Positions 52,525 to 61,044 of a stretch of 64,000 bases of DNA are shown piece after piece (position 1 is the stretch's first letter; each line of letters starts with the position of its first letter). Origin of the DNA: CAZMGV01 sp964621525 [NCBI: uncultured bacterium] (lineage in GTDB: Bacteria > JAGRBM01); NCBI GenBank assembly GCA_964621525.1, contig CAZUMS010000019.1, positions 6,258 through 70,257 of the forward strand. The letters run 5' to 3'. A program made the translations under genes and the position numbers. Below the pieces are notes generated by a model that was not told where the DNA came from, did not search any database, and saw only the letters and a program-made list of their open reading frames with translations.

Positions 52525-55393
52525 TTCTCAGGATCTCATAGAAGCGGGACCGGCTGATGCCGAGCAGCTTGGCGGCCGCCTTGCGGTTGCCGCCAGTGAT
52601 CGACAGGGCCTCGCGCACGGATTCCGAACGGGTCTGGTCCACTCGCGAGCGGTAGCGGGAACCGGGGCTCTCCGTCCGCGGCGTGGCCTGCGATCCGGTG
52701 AAGCTGGCCAGCTCCAGAATGGGGCTGTCCTCAAGCAAGAGAGCCCGGTGGATGACGTTCTTCAGCTCGCGGACGTTGCCGGGCCAGGGGTAGTCGAGAA
52801 GCGCTGTCCGGGCAGCCTCGGAGAATCCGCTGACCTCCCTCCCCAGTTCCCGGGCGAGGCGTTCCAGAAAATACCCGGCAAGGGCGAGGATGTCCTCGCG
52901 GCGCTCGCGGAGCGGCGGAATATCGATGGAAAACACGTTGAGACGGTAGAACAGGTCTTCCCGGAACCTGCCCGCCGCCATCATCTGCTCCAGATCGCGG
53001 TTCGTCGCCGCCACGACCCGGACATCGATGGGGATCTCTCCCGTACCGCCGAGGCGGGTGACCGCCCTCTCTTCCAGAACCCGGAGCAGCTTCACCTGGC
53101 CCTGAAGCGGAAGGTCGCCGATTTCGTCCAGCAGGACTGTCCCGCCCGAAGCGATTTCGAGCAGGCCTTTCTTCTGCGTGGCAGCACCGGTGAAGGCCCC
53201 CGGCTCGTAACCGAACAGCTCCGATTCCATCAGGCTTTCCGGGATCGCAGGCACGTTGATCCGGACGAAAGGCCCCTGGGCCCGGCTGGACAGCCGGTGG
53301 ATTTCGCGGGCGAGGACCTCCTTGCCGGAGCCCGTCTCGCCCCGGAGCAGCACCGAACCGGTGCCGGGCGCCGCCGCCCGGACGAGCCGGAGTGTCTCAC
53401 GGAACCTGGCCGAACCTCCGCCCTGCACGGCAAACTCCTCGTCCATCTGGTGCTTGAGGTAGTCGAGTTCGGTCCAAAGCTGCTGCTCGTGTTCCCGGGC
53501 CCTGCGGATGCGGTCCGAGTTCGAGAGGGCGAGCCCCGCCTGATCGCAGAACGCCTCGATGAGAAACAGGTTCTCCGAGCTGAAAGCGCCCCGGCTGTGC
53601 CGCTTGTGCAGGTACAGGAGGCCCATCACGCGGCCAAGAGCCCGGATCGGCACCACCATGACCGACAGGAGTTCCAGGTCGCGCATGGACTCGGCAAGGT
53701 CGCCGGGCAGCACGCTTTCGACGGACAGTGTCGCTTCGCCCGTCGTGCGGACCTTTTCGAGGATCGGCCAGACCTTTTCATGGTGCGGCACCACGGCGGA
53801 GGCGGGGTCCAGCCGCCCCTGTTCGTTGGAGCGGGCCGCCCGGATCTCGTCGCCGATGAACAGGTAGCCTTCATCCGACTGGGAGAGGTTCATGGCCTCA
53901 TCGAGAATCGAATGGAGGAACCCTTCCGCGTCGGTGTCGTCGAGGCCTGCATTCAAGCGCTTGTTGAAGGCGAGGATCTTGAGCAGGACGAAGTTCGACT
54001 TGTCGAGAGCGAGCTGGCGGCAGTCGCGCTCATACTCCAGGTATTCCGGCCGGTTCTCCCAGCCTTCACGAGCTTCGGGGGGCACACCGGCTCGTATCTC
54101 CTCGTGGATGTCGTACGCCCGCATGAGTTTTTCGCGAGCCAGGGCGCTGTCGCCCCGGACGAGGGCGAGCCGTCCCGAAACGACCTCGGCGTCCCACAGG
54201 GAGGCGAGGTAGCCCGCCTTCCGGTAGAACGTGGATGCCTGGGCGAGCAGGTTCTGAAGCCGTTTCGACGCCTTGCGCCCCTTCTCGTCGGCGAGCTCGA
54301 TGCGGGCCTCGGTCAGCGACGCCTGATGCTGGGACGGCTGGGTCTTCAGCGAATCGGCCAGCGACTTGAACCGGTCGAACTCCTCCCGGGCCGGACCGGT
54401 CTCCCCCTTGCGCAGCGCAAGCTGGATCTTTGCTCCCGAGAGCAGGAGGAAATCGTTCGTGTTCCGGAATCCCTGGAAGATCGCCGACGCTTCGTCGAGC
54501 TTCCGGACGGCATCGTCCAGGGCTCCGGTCTCCCGGTCCAGTTCCGCCTCGTAGAGGCAGAGGTGAGCCCGGTAGAGCGAGAGCTCGGGGGCCGAGGCGA
54601 TGCGCCGGGCATCGGCGAAATAGCCTCTCGCGGTGTCGAACTGCCTGATGATGACATGGAGATTCCCGAGATTGCTGAGCAGCGCCGCCTGATAGTTGGC
54701 GCGCCCCAGTTCCTGCATGATCCCGAGTGCCTGCGTGTAGTAGGTCCGCGCGTTCAGGTACTGGGCCCGGTCCTGATAGAGGGAGCCGAGGTTCAGATAA
54801 ATGAGTCCCAGCGAAAGCCGGTCGCCGGTTTCCTCGGCGAGCCGGTAGGCTCTCAGGTATTTCTCGATGGCCGCTTCCGGTTCGTGGCGGAGCTGATGCG
54901 ACGCCGCCATGGACTGGAGCGTGTTGACGATACCGCGCCGGTTCCCGAGCGTTTCGTAGATCTCGAGCGCCCGCTCGAATGCCGGAAGCGCCTGCTCGAA
55001 CTGCCCGAGATAGAAGTAGGACTGTCCCAGCGAGTAGCTGAGGACCACGGTTTCCGAATCGGGATGAGTCCCGGCCGCCAGCAGTTCTTCCAGCAGGGAC
55101 GACGCCTCGCGGTACTTTCCCGTCCGGAGCATCAGGTTCGCGAGGGCGATGGTTATCCTGAAGCGGTTTTCGTTGCCGGTATCGGCCCTTCGGGCGGCGA
55201 CGAGCGATTCCCGGGCCTGTTCGTACTGGCCGAGGTGAAGCTGGCAGTAGCCGGACCAGTAAAGGAACTCGCATGTGCGGCCATGCGCGGGACGGAGTCC
55301 ATCCAGCAGCGCAATGGCGCCCGCGTAGTCCCCCCGGTCCACGGCCTCGACAACCGGGGCGGACCAGGTTTCGGTAGTTTCAGGTTCCGGCAT
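52499..55393 (-). CDS. Sigma54-dependent activator with TPR and GAF sensory domains
   Basis: A 964-residue regulator. The N-terminal 400 residues are TPR repeats (for example L-G-Q-S-Y-F-Y-L-G-Q-F-E-Q-A-L-P-A-F-E). A GAF domain follows (about 475-630), then AAA+ (about 660-890) with Walker A G-E-T-G-S-G-K-E, the intact G-A-F-T-G-A loop and Walker B V-L-L-D-E-I-G-D, and a Fis-type HTH ends it (G-N-R-K-A-A-A-K-L-L-G-I-S-R-S-R-F-Y). No receiver domain, so it is likely controlled by a ligand or partner protein. Similar TPR-GAF activators occur in myxobacteria. It is not obviously linked to a target operon. Confidence 0.88.
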   Translation of the reverse strand: MPEPETTETWSAPVVEAVDRGDYAGAIALLDGLRPAHGRTCEFLYWSGYCQLHLGQYEQARESLVAARRADTGNENRFRITIALANLMLRTGKYREASSLLEELLAAGTHPDSETVVLSYSLGQSYFYLGQFEQALPAFERALEIYETLGNRRGIVNTLQSMAASHQLRHEPEAAIEKYLRAYRLAEETGDRLSLGLIYLNLGSLYQDRAQYLNARTYYTQALGIMQELGRANYQAALLSNLGNLHVIIRQFDTARGYFADARRIASAPELSLYRAHLCLYEAELDRETGALDDAVRKLDEASAIFQGFRNTNDFLLLSGAKIQLALRKGETGPAREEFDRFKSLADSLKTQPSQHQASLTEARIELADEKGRKASKRLQNLLAQASTFYRKAGYLASLWDAEVVSGRLALVRGDSALAREKLMRAYDIHEEIRAGVPPEAREGWENRPEYLEYERDCRQLALDKSNFVLLKILAFNKRLNAGLDDTDAEGFLHSILDEAMNLSQSDEGYLFIGDEIRAARSNEQGRLDPASAVVPHHEKVWPILEKVRTTGEATLSVESVLPGDLAESMRDLELLSVMVVPIRALGRVMGLLYLHKRHSRGAFSSENLFLIEAFCDQAGLALSNSDRIRRAREHEQQLWTELDYLKHQMDEEFAVQGGGSARFRETLRLVRAAAPGTGSVLLRGETGSGKEVLAREIHRLSSRAQGPFVRINVPAIPESLMESELFGYEPGAFTGAATQKKGLLEIASGGTVLLDEIGDLPLQGQVKLLRVLEERAVTRLGGTGEIPIDVRVVAATNRDLEQMMAAGRFREDLFYRLNVFSIDIPPLRERREDILALAGYFLERLARELGREVSGFSEAARTALLDYPWPGNVRELKNVIHRALLLEDSPILELASFTGSQATPRTESPGSRYRSRVDQTRSESVREALSITGGNRKAAAKLLGISRSRFYEILRTMGLEAEG

Positions 55394-55428
55394 CGGGTGT
55401 CCAGTTTACCGGACACCGCAGGTAGAAC

Positions 55429-55457
55429 AAAAGCCCGGCCCAAGGGGCCGGGTTTTT
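55429..55457 (-). terminator. Terminator after tpx (possibly bidirectional)
   Basis: An 8-bp stem (55434-55441 with 55445-55452). On the minus strand it is followed by CTTTTGTTC, ending tpx; on the plus strand by TTTTT. Confidence 0.8.
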
Positions 55458-55480
55458 GCCGGGGCAGGCGAACTAAGGGT

Positions 55481-55999
55481 TCAGCTGGCGGCCTTCTTGG
55501 CGGCCTCCAGGGCGGCATCGTAGTTCGGCTCGCTGGTGAGTTCCTTCACCAGTTCCACGTAGGCGAGCTTGTCGTCCTTGCCGATCACGAAAACCGACCG
55601 GGCGAGCAGACCGTTCTCCTTGATCCGGACGCCCCAGTCCTTGCCGAAGCTGTGGTCCTTGTAGTCGGAGAGGGTCTTCACCTTGTCGATGCCGGCGGCG
55701 CCGCACCAGCGCTTCTGGGCCATGGGCAGGTCCACGCTGACGGTGAAAATCTCGACGCCCGGGATCTGGGCGGCCTTCTCGTTGAACTTGCGGATCTCGG
55801 TGTCGCACACCGGGGTGTCGAGGGACGGAACCACGGCGACGAGGCGCACCTTGCCGGCAGAGTCGGCGAGGGTGACCGGCTTCATGTCCTGCCCGGCAAG
55901 CGAAAATGCCGGGGCCTTGTCGCCGGCCTTCAGCTCGGGACCGATGAGGGTGAGGGGGTTACCGCGGGCAGTGATGGCGCCGTTACGTTCCTGGGACAT
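55481..55999 (-). CDS. tpx: Thiol peroxidase Tpx
   Basis: A 172-residue atypical 2-Cys peroxiredoxin reducing hydroperoxides with thioredoxin. The peroxidatic Cys65 lies in P-S-L-D-T-P-V-C-D-T, and the resolving Cys99 in R-W-C-G, 34 residues apart as in E. coli Tpx (61 and 95). N-terminal G-N-P-L-T-L-I-G is typical. AAGGAG precedes ATG 55999. It lies after the atpE terminator, so it should have its own promoter. Confidence 0.95.
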   Translation of the reverse strand: MSQERNGAITARGNPLTLIGPELKAGDKAPAFSLAGQDMKPVTLADSAGKVRLVAVVPSLDTPVCDTEIRKFNEKAAQIPGVEIFTVSVDLPMAQKRWCGAAGIDKVKTLSDYKDHSFGKDWGVRIKENGLLARSVFVIGKDDKLAYVELVKELTSEPNYDAALEAAKKAAS

Positions 56000-56059
56000 G
56001 CGTGATTTCTCCTTAAGATATCGGAAAGTGGCCCCGTGGGTAGCATGCCGGAGGCCGGA

Positions 56060-56097
56060 AACAGAAACGGCTGCCCCGGCATTACCGGAGGCAGCCG
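56060..56097 (-). terminator. Rho-independent terminator after atpE
   Basis: On the minus strand, stem 56097-56085 with 56079-56068 (CGGCTGCCTCCGG / CCGGGGCAGCCG) followed by TTTCTGTTT. It ends the Fo operon after atpE. Confidence 0.8.
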
Positions 56098-56126
56098 CTC
56101 TGCCTTAGGTCCAGGGACCGGAACTC

Positions 56127-56459
56127 TTAGAGCTCGATCTTGGCCTGGAGAAGGAACGCGACGACGAAGCCCAGCAGCACGAGGGATTCGATCAGCGCGA
56201 GGCCGAGAATCATCGAGCCGCGGATGTCGCCGGCGGCCGACGGGTTGCGGGCGATGCCGTCGAGGGCGGCGGTGGCGGCCTTCGACTGGCTGAACGTGCC
56301 GAACGCGGCGGCGAGGCCCATCGTGAGGGCGGCCGAAAGGGCGACCAGGCCCTTGTCGCCGTAACCGGCAGCGGCGGCGCCGTCATTGGCGAACGCGAAC
56401 GCGGGGGCCAGCACAACGGCGGCGAACAGGATGGAAGCGAAACGGTTGAACTTCGACAT
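56127..56459 (-). CDS. atpE: ATP synthase Fo subunit c
   Basis: A 110-residue proteolipid forming the rotor ring. An N-terminal extension looks like a cleavable signal peptide (A-A-V-V-L-A-P-A-F-A-F-A before N-D-G). Two membrane helices are joined by the polar loop A-R-N-P. The ion-binding carboxylate is the Glu in L-I-E-S of helix 2. A Gln in helix 1 (F-S-Q-S) can be aligned with the Na-binding Gln of Na-type rings, and Ser follows the Glu; the Thr of that motif is absent. ATG 56459 has AAGGAG upstream. Last gene of the Fo operon. Confidence 0.93.
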   Translation of the reverse strand: MSKFNRFASILFAAVVLAPAFAFANDGAAAAGYGDKGLVALSAALTMGLAAAFGTFSQSKAATAALDGIARNPSAAGDIRGSMILGLALIESLVLLGFVVAFLLQAKIEL

Positions 56460-56583
56460 GATTTGAATCTCCTTGTGATTCTTTGGTTTTATGGGTTTTG
56501 CCTCAGTCGCCGGTCCGTCCGGAATATCTTCCCTCTCTGGAGGGGTTCCGCCGGTGCCGGAGATAGACTCTTGTGTCTTTGGG

Positions 56584-57384
56584 TCAGTGGGCGTGGGCCT
56601 CCGCATGGCCGTGGCCGTGGTCATGACCGTGGCCGTGCTCGTCATGCCCGCCCTCGTGCTCGGTGGCCAGCGCCACGTAGATCAGCGAGAGGAACACGAA
56701 GACGTAGGCCTGGATCAGCGAGACGAACAGGCCGAAGGCCATGAACAGCACCGGCACCACGTAGGGGACGAGGCCCTGGAACACGCCGAGGACCGTGTGG
56801 TCGCCGAAGATGTTGGCGAACAGACGGATCGACAGCGACACCGGGCGGATCGAGTGCGAGACGAGTTCGATGATGAAGAGGAGCGGCCCGAGCCACCACA
56901 GGGGACCCCAGAAGTGCGCGAGGTAGTTCTTCACGCCGTGGGACCGGACGCCCTGGTAGTTGTAGTAGATGAACACGCTGATCGCGACCGGGAAGTTCGT
57001 GAACAGGTTGTCCGTGGACGGCAGGAAACCGGGGATGAGGCCTAGGGCGTTCGAGATGAACAGGTAAATGAAAATCGAACCGAAGAACCAGAACTGCCGC
57101 CGGGCTTCGGCTTCGCCGAGCACCGAGGCGACGATGTTGTAGATCCCCTCGACGAACATCTCCCAGAAATTGAGGAACGTCGTGCGGCCTTCGGGGACGA
57201 GGTCCTTCTCGCGGGCCCTGGAGCCAGCGGCGACAACGAGGCTGCAGACGGTCAGGATCACGAGCACCACGAGGCCCATCAGCACGTTGTTGTAATTGTG
57301 GGCCGTCTCTGCATCGAGAATCAGGTTGAACCACGTGCCGCCGCCGGAAGCGGTGACGATCTGGTCAAGGGGAACTCGGATCAA
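56584..57384 (-). CDS. atpB: ATP synthase Fo subunit a
   Basis: A 266-residue stator subunit carrying the ion half-channels. The essential Arg is in S-L-S-I-R-L-F-A-N-I, and the final helices contain V-S-L-I-Q-A-Y-V-F. TTG 57384 overlaps the atpI-like stop (TTGA). The C-terminus is unusual: about 25 residues that are nearly half histidine (E-H-E-G-G-H-D-E-H-G-H-G-H-D-H), a possible metal-binding tail. The frame upstream of the TTG is shadow. Confidence 0.93.
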   Translation of the reverse strand: MIRVPLDQIVTASGGGTWFNLILDAETAHNYNNVLMGLVVLVILTVCSLVVAAGSRAREKDLVPEGRTTFLNFWEMFVEGIYNIVASVLGEAEARRQFWFFGSIFIYLFISNALGLIPGFLPSTDNLFTNFPVAISVFIYYNYQGVRSHGVKNYLAHFWGPLWWLGPLLFIIELVSHSIRPVSLSIRLFANIFGDHTVLGVFQGLVPYVVPVLFMAFGLFVSLIQAYVFVFLSLIYVALATEHEGGHDEHGHGHDHGHGHAEAHAH

Positions 57385-57839
57385 GGCTTGTTTACCTCCG
57401 GACCGGCCGCCGGTGTCTTCGGGGCGGCGATCCCTTCCCAAACGGAAGCCAGCACGAACACTGCAAATCCGCCGATAAAGGCGGGCAGGTGGACGGGCAC
57501 ATAACGGACGACGGCATAGAGAATCAATACCATCGCGGCGAGTTTCAGAAGGATCAGGCCGCCAGCCGAGGACCGGTCGGCTCCGGGGCGGAAATAGCGT
57601 TCCACAATCCACTCAATCATGAATAAATTCAGGGAGATAAGCGCGGCCCCCAGGGCGGTGCTTCCGGCCATCGCCAGGCTGCCCGAAACCACCCCCACGG
57701 CAAGGGCCGCGAATGCACCGAGCAGCAGGGTGATGTTACGGACCCGGTGGACCGCCCGGAGGGAGTCGTTCGTCGCCGGGGCTGTCGCCGGCGGGGCGCT
57801 GGCCGAGGGTCCGGGTGAAATATTCGTAGGCTCTGACAA
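57381..57839 (-). CDS. atpI: ATP synthase subunit I (AtpI-like) membrane protein
   Basis: About 152 residues with four membrane segments and a Ser/Pro/Ala-rich N-terminal tail, matching small ATP synthase subunit I proteins that help assemble the c-ring. Two TTG starts are possible, 57860 and 57839; the latter has GGAGCGGGGA about 9 nt upstream. Either start leaves a long overlap (104-125 nt) with the upstream atpZ-like gene. No ATG or GTG occurs before the first helix. Overlaps atpB by 4 nt. Confidence 0.75.
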   Translation of the reverse strand: MSEPTNISPGPSASAPPATAPATNDSLRAVHRVRNITLLLGAFAALAVGVVSGSLAMAGSTALGAALISLNLFMIEWIVERYFRPGADRSSAGGLILLKLAAMVLILYAVVRYVPVHLPAFIGGFAVFVLASVWEGIAAPKTPAAGPEVNKP

Positions 57840-58029
57840 GGTTGACGATCCCCGCTCCAAACCCGAGAAATGCCCCCGTGACGGTCAGCCAGGGGGATAA
57901 GCCCCATTTTTCATCCGCCCACTGGCCCGCAAGGATTCCGAGAGTCGTGGCGGCGGCGATCGTCGTTCCGACACCCGCCAAGGCGCCCAGTTCGACGGTC
58001 CAGTGACCGGTTGGGGGAGGTGTTTTCAT
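57736..58029 (-). CDS. atpZ: AtpZ/AtpI-type Fo assembly protein
   Basis: A 97-residue protein with two membrane helices (about 14-36 and 45-66) of the AtpZ/AtpI (putative F0F1-ATPase subunit) type, with G-x-x-x-G-x-W-x-D-E-K-W-G between them, typical of this family. It is the first gene of the Fo operon atpZ-atpI-atpB-atpE. The tail is Pro/Gly-rich and encoded in the region shared with atpI. ATG 58029. Confidence 0.8.
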   Translation of the reverse strand: MKTPPPTGHWTVELGALAGVGTTIAAATTLGILAGQWADEKWGLSPWLTVTGAFLGFGAGIVNLVRAYEYFTRTLGQRPAGDSPGDERLPPGGPPGP

Positions 58030-58068
58030 GGGCCGTCCGGAACTCTAGCTCCCCCGGCGGCGCGGACC

Positions 58069-58097
58069 TAATTAGGACGATGGAGGTTCCGAATCAA
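58069..58097 (-). promoter_or_regulatory. Candidate promoter for the Fo operon
   Basis: Minus strand TTGATT (58097-58092), a 17-nt spacer and TAATTA (58074-58069), giving a leader of about 33 nt before atpZ. Confidence 0.5.
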
Positions 58098-58209
58098 ACC
58101 TGATTTTTTCGCAGAAAACCGCACCACTTGATTGCCGCAGCGGGGGTTCCTTAAACTGGAAATCGAATTCAGTAACTGATTCAGAAAAGACCGGACTGGT
58201 GGGCTGAGC

Positions 58210-60366
58210 GTGCCATCTGCCCGGACGCGGGCAGGGGGAATGGCCTTGAAAAGCCGGTGGCTTAGAAATCCTCTGTTCCTGGCGCTCCTGTATGGGGTCC
58301 TGTCAGCGGTCTGGATTCTGTTTTCTGACCACCTTTCCGAAACGTTGTTCCCGAACGCTACTGAGTTGACCTCTTTCCAGACGTTCAAAGGGCTCCTGTT
58401 CGTTTCACTGTCCACGCTGGTTTTTTACGTGTTCGCCCAAGCCGCCGCCCGGGGTAAGGACCTCGAGACGGAGCGTGACGCGATCCTGACCCAGTTCGGT
58501 TATCTGCACCAGCACGCCAACGACGTCGTGCTTCTCGTGGATGACGATGGCCGGTTCCTCCAGATGAACGGGGCCGCCTTCCGTATTTACGGGTATGACG
58601 AGGACCGGTTCCGGCAGATGCGGGCGGCGGACCTGCGCGCCGAGGCCACAAAGGCGGACTTTGCAGGCGACTGGCAGAAACTCTCTACAAAGTCCGACGG
58701 CCACCGGTACGAAACCCTGCACCGGAAAGCCGATGGCACGAGTTTTCCGGTCGAGATTTCCGGCCACCGGTTCGTGCTGAACGGCCGGGGGTATCGCCAT
58801 TACGTCATCCGGGACATCACCGAGCGCAAGCAGTTCGAGAGCGACCTCCGGACGGCGCGGGACTTTTATCTCCGCCTGTTCGATGAGTTCCCGAACATGG
58901 TCTGGCGGGAGAACGAGAACGGCGAGAACGTTTATGTGAACTCGACCTTCACGAAGTTCACGGGGCTTTCGCGGGAACAGGCAGCCGGCAAAGGATGGAC
59001 AGCCGCCATCCATCCGGACGATGCAGCACTCCACAAGGATATCTACGGGGATGCGCACCGGCGGTGCGTGCCCTACCATATCAGCTACCGGCTGAGGTGC
59101 GAGCCCGGCGGTTACCGCTGGGTCAGCGATTTTGGCAAGCCCTATCGCGAACGGGACGGCAGCTTCGGCGGCTATATCGGGTCGATCATCGACATCCAGG
59201 ACGTCAAGGATTTCGAAGAAGCTGTCGAGCTTAAAAACGTCCTCTATCAGACGCTGAGCGCGATCAACCGCATGATCGTCGGGGCCTCGACCCGGCAGGA
59301 GGTTTACGACAAGGCATGCCGGATTGCCGTGGAAAAGGGCAGATTCCGTGCCGCCACAATCATGGTCCCCGGCGAGCGTCCCGGCCATCTGCAGGTCGTT
59401 GCGGCCTGCGGTGCTGAGGAAGGGATGGTCCGGTATGCCCGCGACATGGACGTCGTGGTTACCTCCGAGACAGGGGACGACCGGCATCCTGCGGCGATTG
59501 TGTTCAATGAAGGTAAATATTCCATCAGCAACCGCTTCACAGCGAAGCCGGAATCCGCTCCCTGGCGGGAACAGATGCAGAAGGACGGGATTCAGTCTCT
59601 TGGTGCCTTTCCGGTCCGGTCCGAAGGGCGGGTGATTGCGTGCTATTCCGTACTGTCCGGCGATCCTGAGTGCTTTATCCCCGAACGCATCTCGCTCCTT
59701 GAGGAAATGGCCGGCGATATTTCCTTTGCTCTGGAAACGATCCAGCACGAAGAAGAACGGCTCCAGTCGCTGATGGGTCAGCGGAAGACGCTGATCCAGA
59801 CGATCGAGATGCTCGGGCTTACCATCGAGAAACGGGATCCCTACACCGCCGGGCACCAGCGCCGGGTGGCGGAGCTGTCTGTCGCCATCGCCACGGAACT
59901 GGGCCACAAGGATGAATTCATCGAGGGCCTGCGCCTCGGGGCTCTCATTCACGACATCGGCAAGATCTACATTCCTTCCGAGATTCTCTCCCGGCCGGGC
60001 CGTCTGACCGTGCCCGAATATGAACTGGTCAAAACCCACGTCCAGGTGGGGTACGACATCATCAATGGGATCAAGTTCCCCTGGCCCGTGGCCGAGATGG
60101 TCGTGCAGCACCATGAACGGCTGGACGGTTCCGGATATCCTCAAGGCCTCAAGGGGGAAGCGATTATCCCGCAAGCGAGAATCATCGGCGTGGCCGACGT
60201 GGTGGAGGCGATCATGTCGCACCGGCCGTACCGGCCGGGGCAGGGCCTTCGCTCGGCCCTGGGGGAACTCGAATCCCACCGGGGGACGCGCTACGACGCA
60301 GATGTGGTGGATGCCTGCATCCGCCTGTTCCGGGAAAAGCAGTTCAAGCTGCCTGAGGCCGGCTGA
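58210..60366 (+). CDS. Membrane sensor with PAS, GAF and HD-GYP domains (c-di-GMP phosphodiesterase)
   Basis: A 718-residue protein. Two N-terminal membrane helices (about 20-38 and 58-77) enclose a short periplasmic loop. Two PAS domains follow (about 95-210 and 215-340), then a GAF domain (about 345-510) and an HD-GYP domain (about 525-710) with H-D-I-G-K-I, the later H-H-E-R and the G-S-G-Y-P that gives GYP. HD-GYP domains hydrolyse cyclic di-GMP to GMP, counteracting enzymes such as the GGDEF protein at 3.2 kb. GTG 58210 or ATG 58240 could start translation; neither has a clear ribosome-binding site. Confidence 0.9.
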   Translation: MPSARTRAGGMALKSRWLRNPLFLALLYGVLSAVWILFSDHLSETLFPNATELTSFQTFKGLLFVSLSTLVFYVFAQAAARGKDLETERDAILTQFGYLHQHANDVVLLVDDDGRFLQMNGAAFRIYGYDEDRFRQMRAADLRAEATKADFAGDWQKLSTKSDGHRYETLHRKADGTSFPVEISGHRFVLNGRGYRHYVIRDITERKQFESDLRTARDFYLRLFDEFPNMVWRENENGENVYVNSTFTKFTGLSREQAAGKGWTAAIHPDDAALHKDIYGDAHRRCVPYHISYRLRCEPGGYRWVSDFGKPYRERDGSFGGYIGSIIDIQDVKDFEEAVELKNVLYQTLSAINRMIVGASTRQEVYDKACRIAVEKGRFRAATIMVPGERPGHLQVVAACGAEEGMVRYARDMDVVVTSETGDDRHPAAIVFNEGKYSISNRFTAKPESAPWREQMQKDGIQSLGAFPVRSEGRVIACYSVLSGDPECFIPERISLLEEMAGDISFALETIQHEEERLQSLMGQRKTLIQTIEMLGLTIEKRDPYTAGHQRRVAELSVAIATELGHKDEFIEGLRLGALIHDIGKIYIPSEILSRPGRLTVPEYELVKTHVQVGYDIINGIKFPWPVAEMVVQHHERLDGSGYPQGLKGEAIIPQARIIGVADVVEAIMSHRPYRPGQGLRSALGELESHRGTRYDADVVDACIRLFREKQFKLPEAG

Positions 60367-60443
60367 CGGCTCACGGTTTCCCATATCTGTTTACCCCTTT
60401 TCCTTTGCCACGTTTCCGCCGTCCGGGTTAGCCTTCCCTTCGT

Positions 60444-61013
60444 ATGGCAAGAACCCGGAAACCGCGCCGCCCGGAAGTCGTGAAAACCACGGCCCGCGAA
60501 GTGAAAGAGGGCGAAAAAAGACCGCCGGAACGGCAGGCCACACCGCCGTCCGACGGCGACTATTACGTCCGCTGGCGCACCCGGCTTCAGGAATGGCTTT
60601 CGGGCCGCGAGGTGCCCCCGAAGCTCGCCGGACTGATCCTGCTGCTTCCCGATTTCGTCCACCTGCTCGTGAAACTGACGATGGACAGCCGCGTGCCGCT
60701 CCGGGAGAAACTCATCATCGGCGGGGCGATCGCCTACTTCGTACTGCCGGTGGACGTCATGGCGGAGGTCGCCCTCGGTCCCATCGGTTTTCTGGACGAC
60801 ATCCTGCTGGCCCTGTTCGTCGTGGACCGGGTGATCAACCGGATCGACCCGGCCGTCGTGCGCGAGCACTGGGCCGGAGAGGGCGACATTCTTGAGGTTG
60901 TCCAGGATGCCACATCGGCGATCCAGGACCTGATGGGCCGGAAGTTCGCCGGGAGATTTTCCCGGCTGCTCGGCTGGGCGAATGCGCCCCGCCGGAAATC
61001 CGCCGGTTCCTGA
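60444..61013 (+). CDS. DUF1232 (YkvA-like) membrane protein
   Basis: A 189-residue protein. A basic N-terminal region (about 1-50) precedes the DUF1232 core: P-L-R-E-K-L-I-I-G-G-A-I-A-Y-F-V-L-P-V-D split by helices, then G-F-L-D-D-I-L-L-A-L-F-V-V-D, the P-x-D and D-D motifs defining the family. Function unknown in general. It stands 77 nt after the sensor gene and 31 nt before the lipoprotein gene. Confidence 0.82.
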   Translation: MARTRKPRRPEVVKTTAREVKEGEKRPPERQATPPSDGDYYVRWRTRLQEWLSGREVPPKLAGLILLLPDFVHLLVKLTMDSRVPLREKLIIGGAIAYFVLPVDVMAEVALGPIGFLDDILLALFVVDRVINRIDPAVVREHWAGEGDILEVVQDATSAIQDLMGRKFAGRFSRLLGWANAPRRKSAGS

Positions 61014-61044
61014 CCGAATCCGTGCAACCGTGAGGACCACTCCC

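Noticed and set aside
52496-56005. Plus-strand open frame of 1,169 codons over the sigma54 activator and tpx
   Set aside because: It spans two well-supported minus-strand genes plus the terminator between them; composition is shadow-like.
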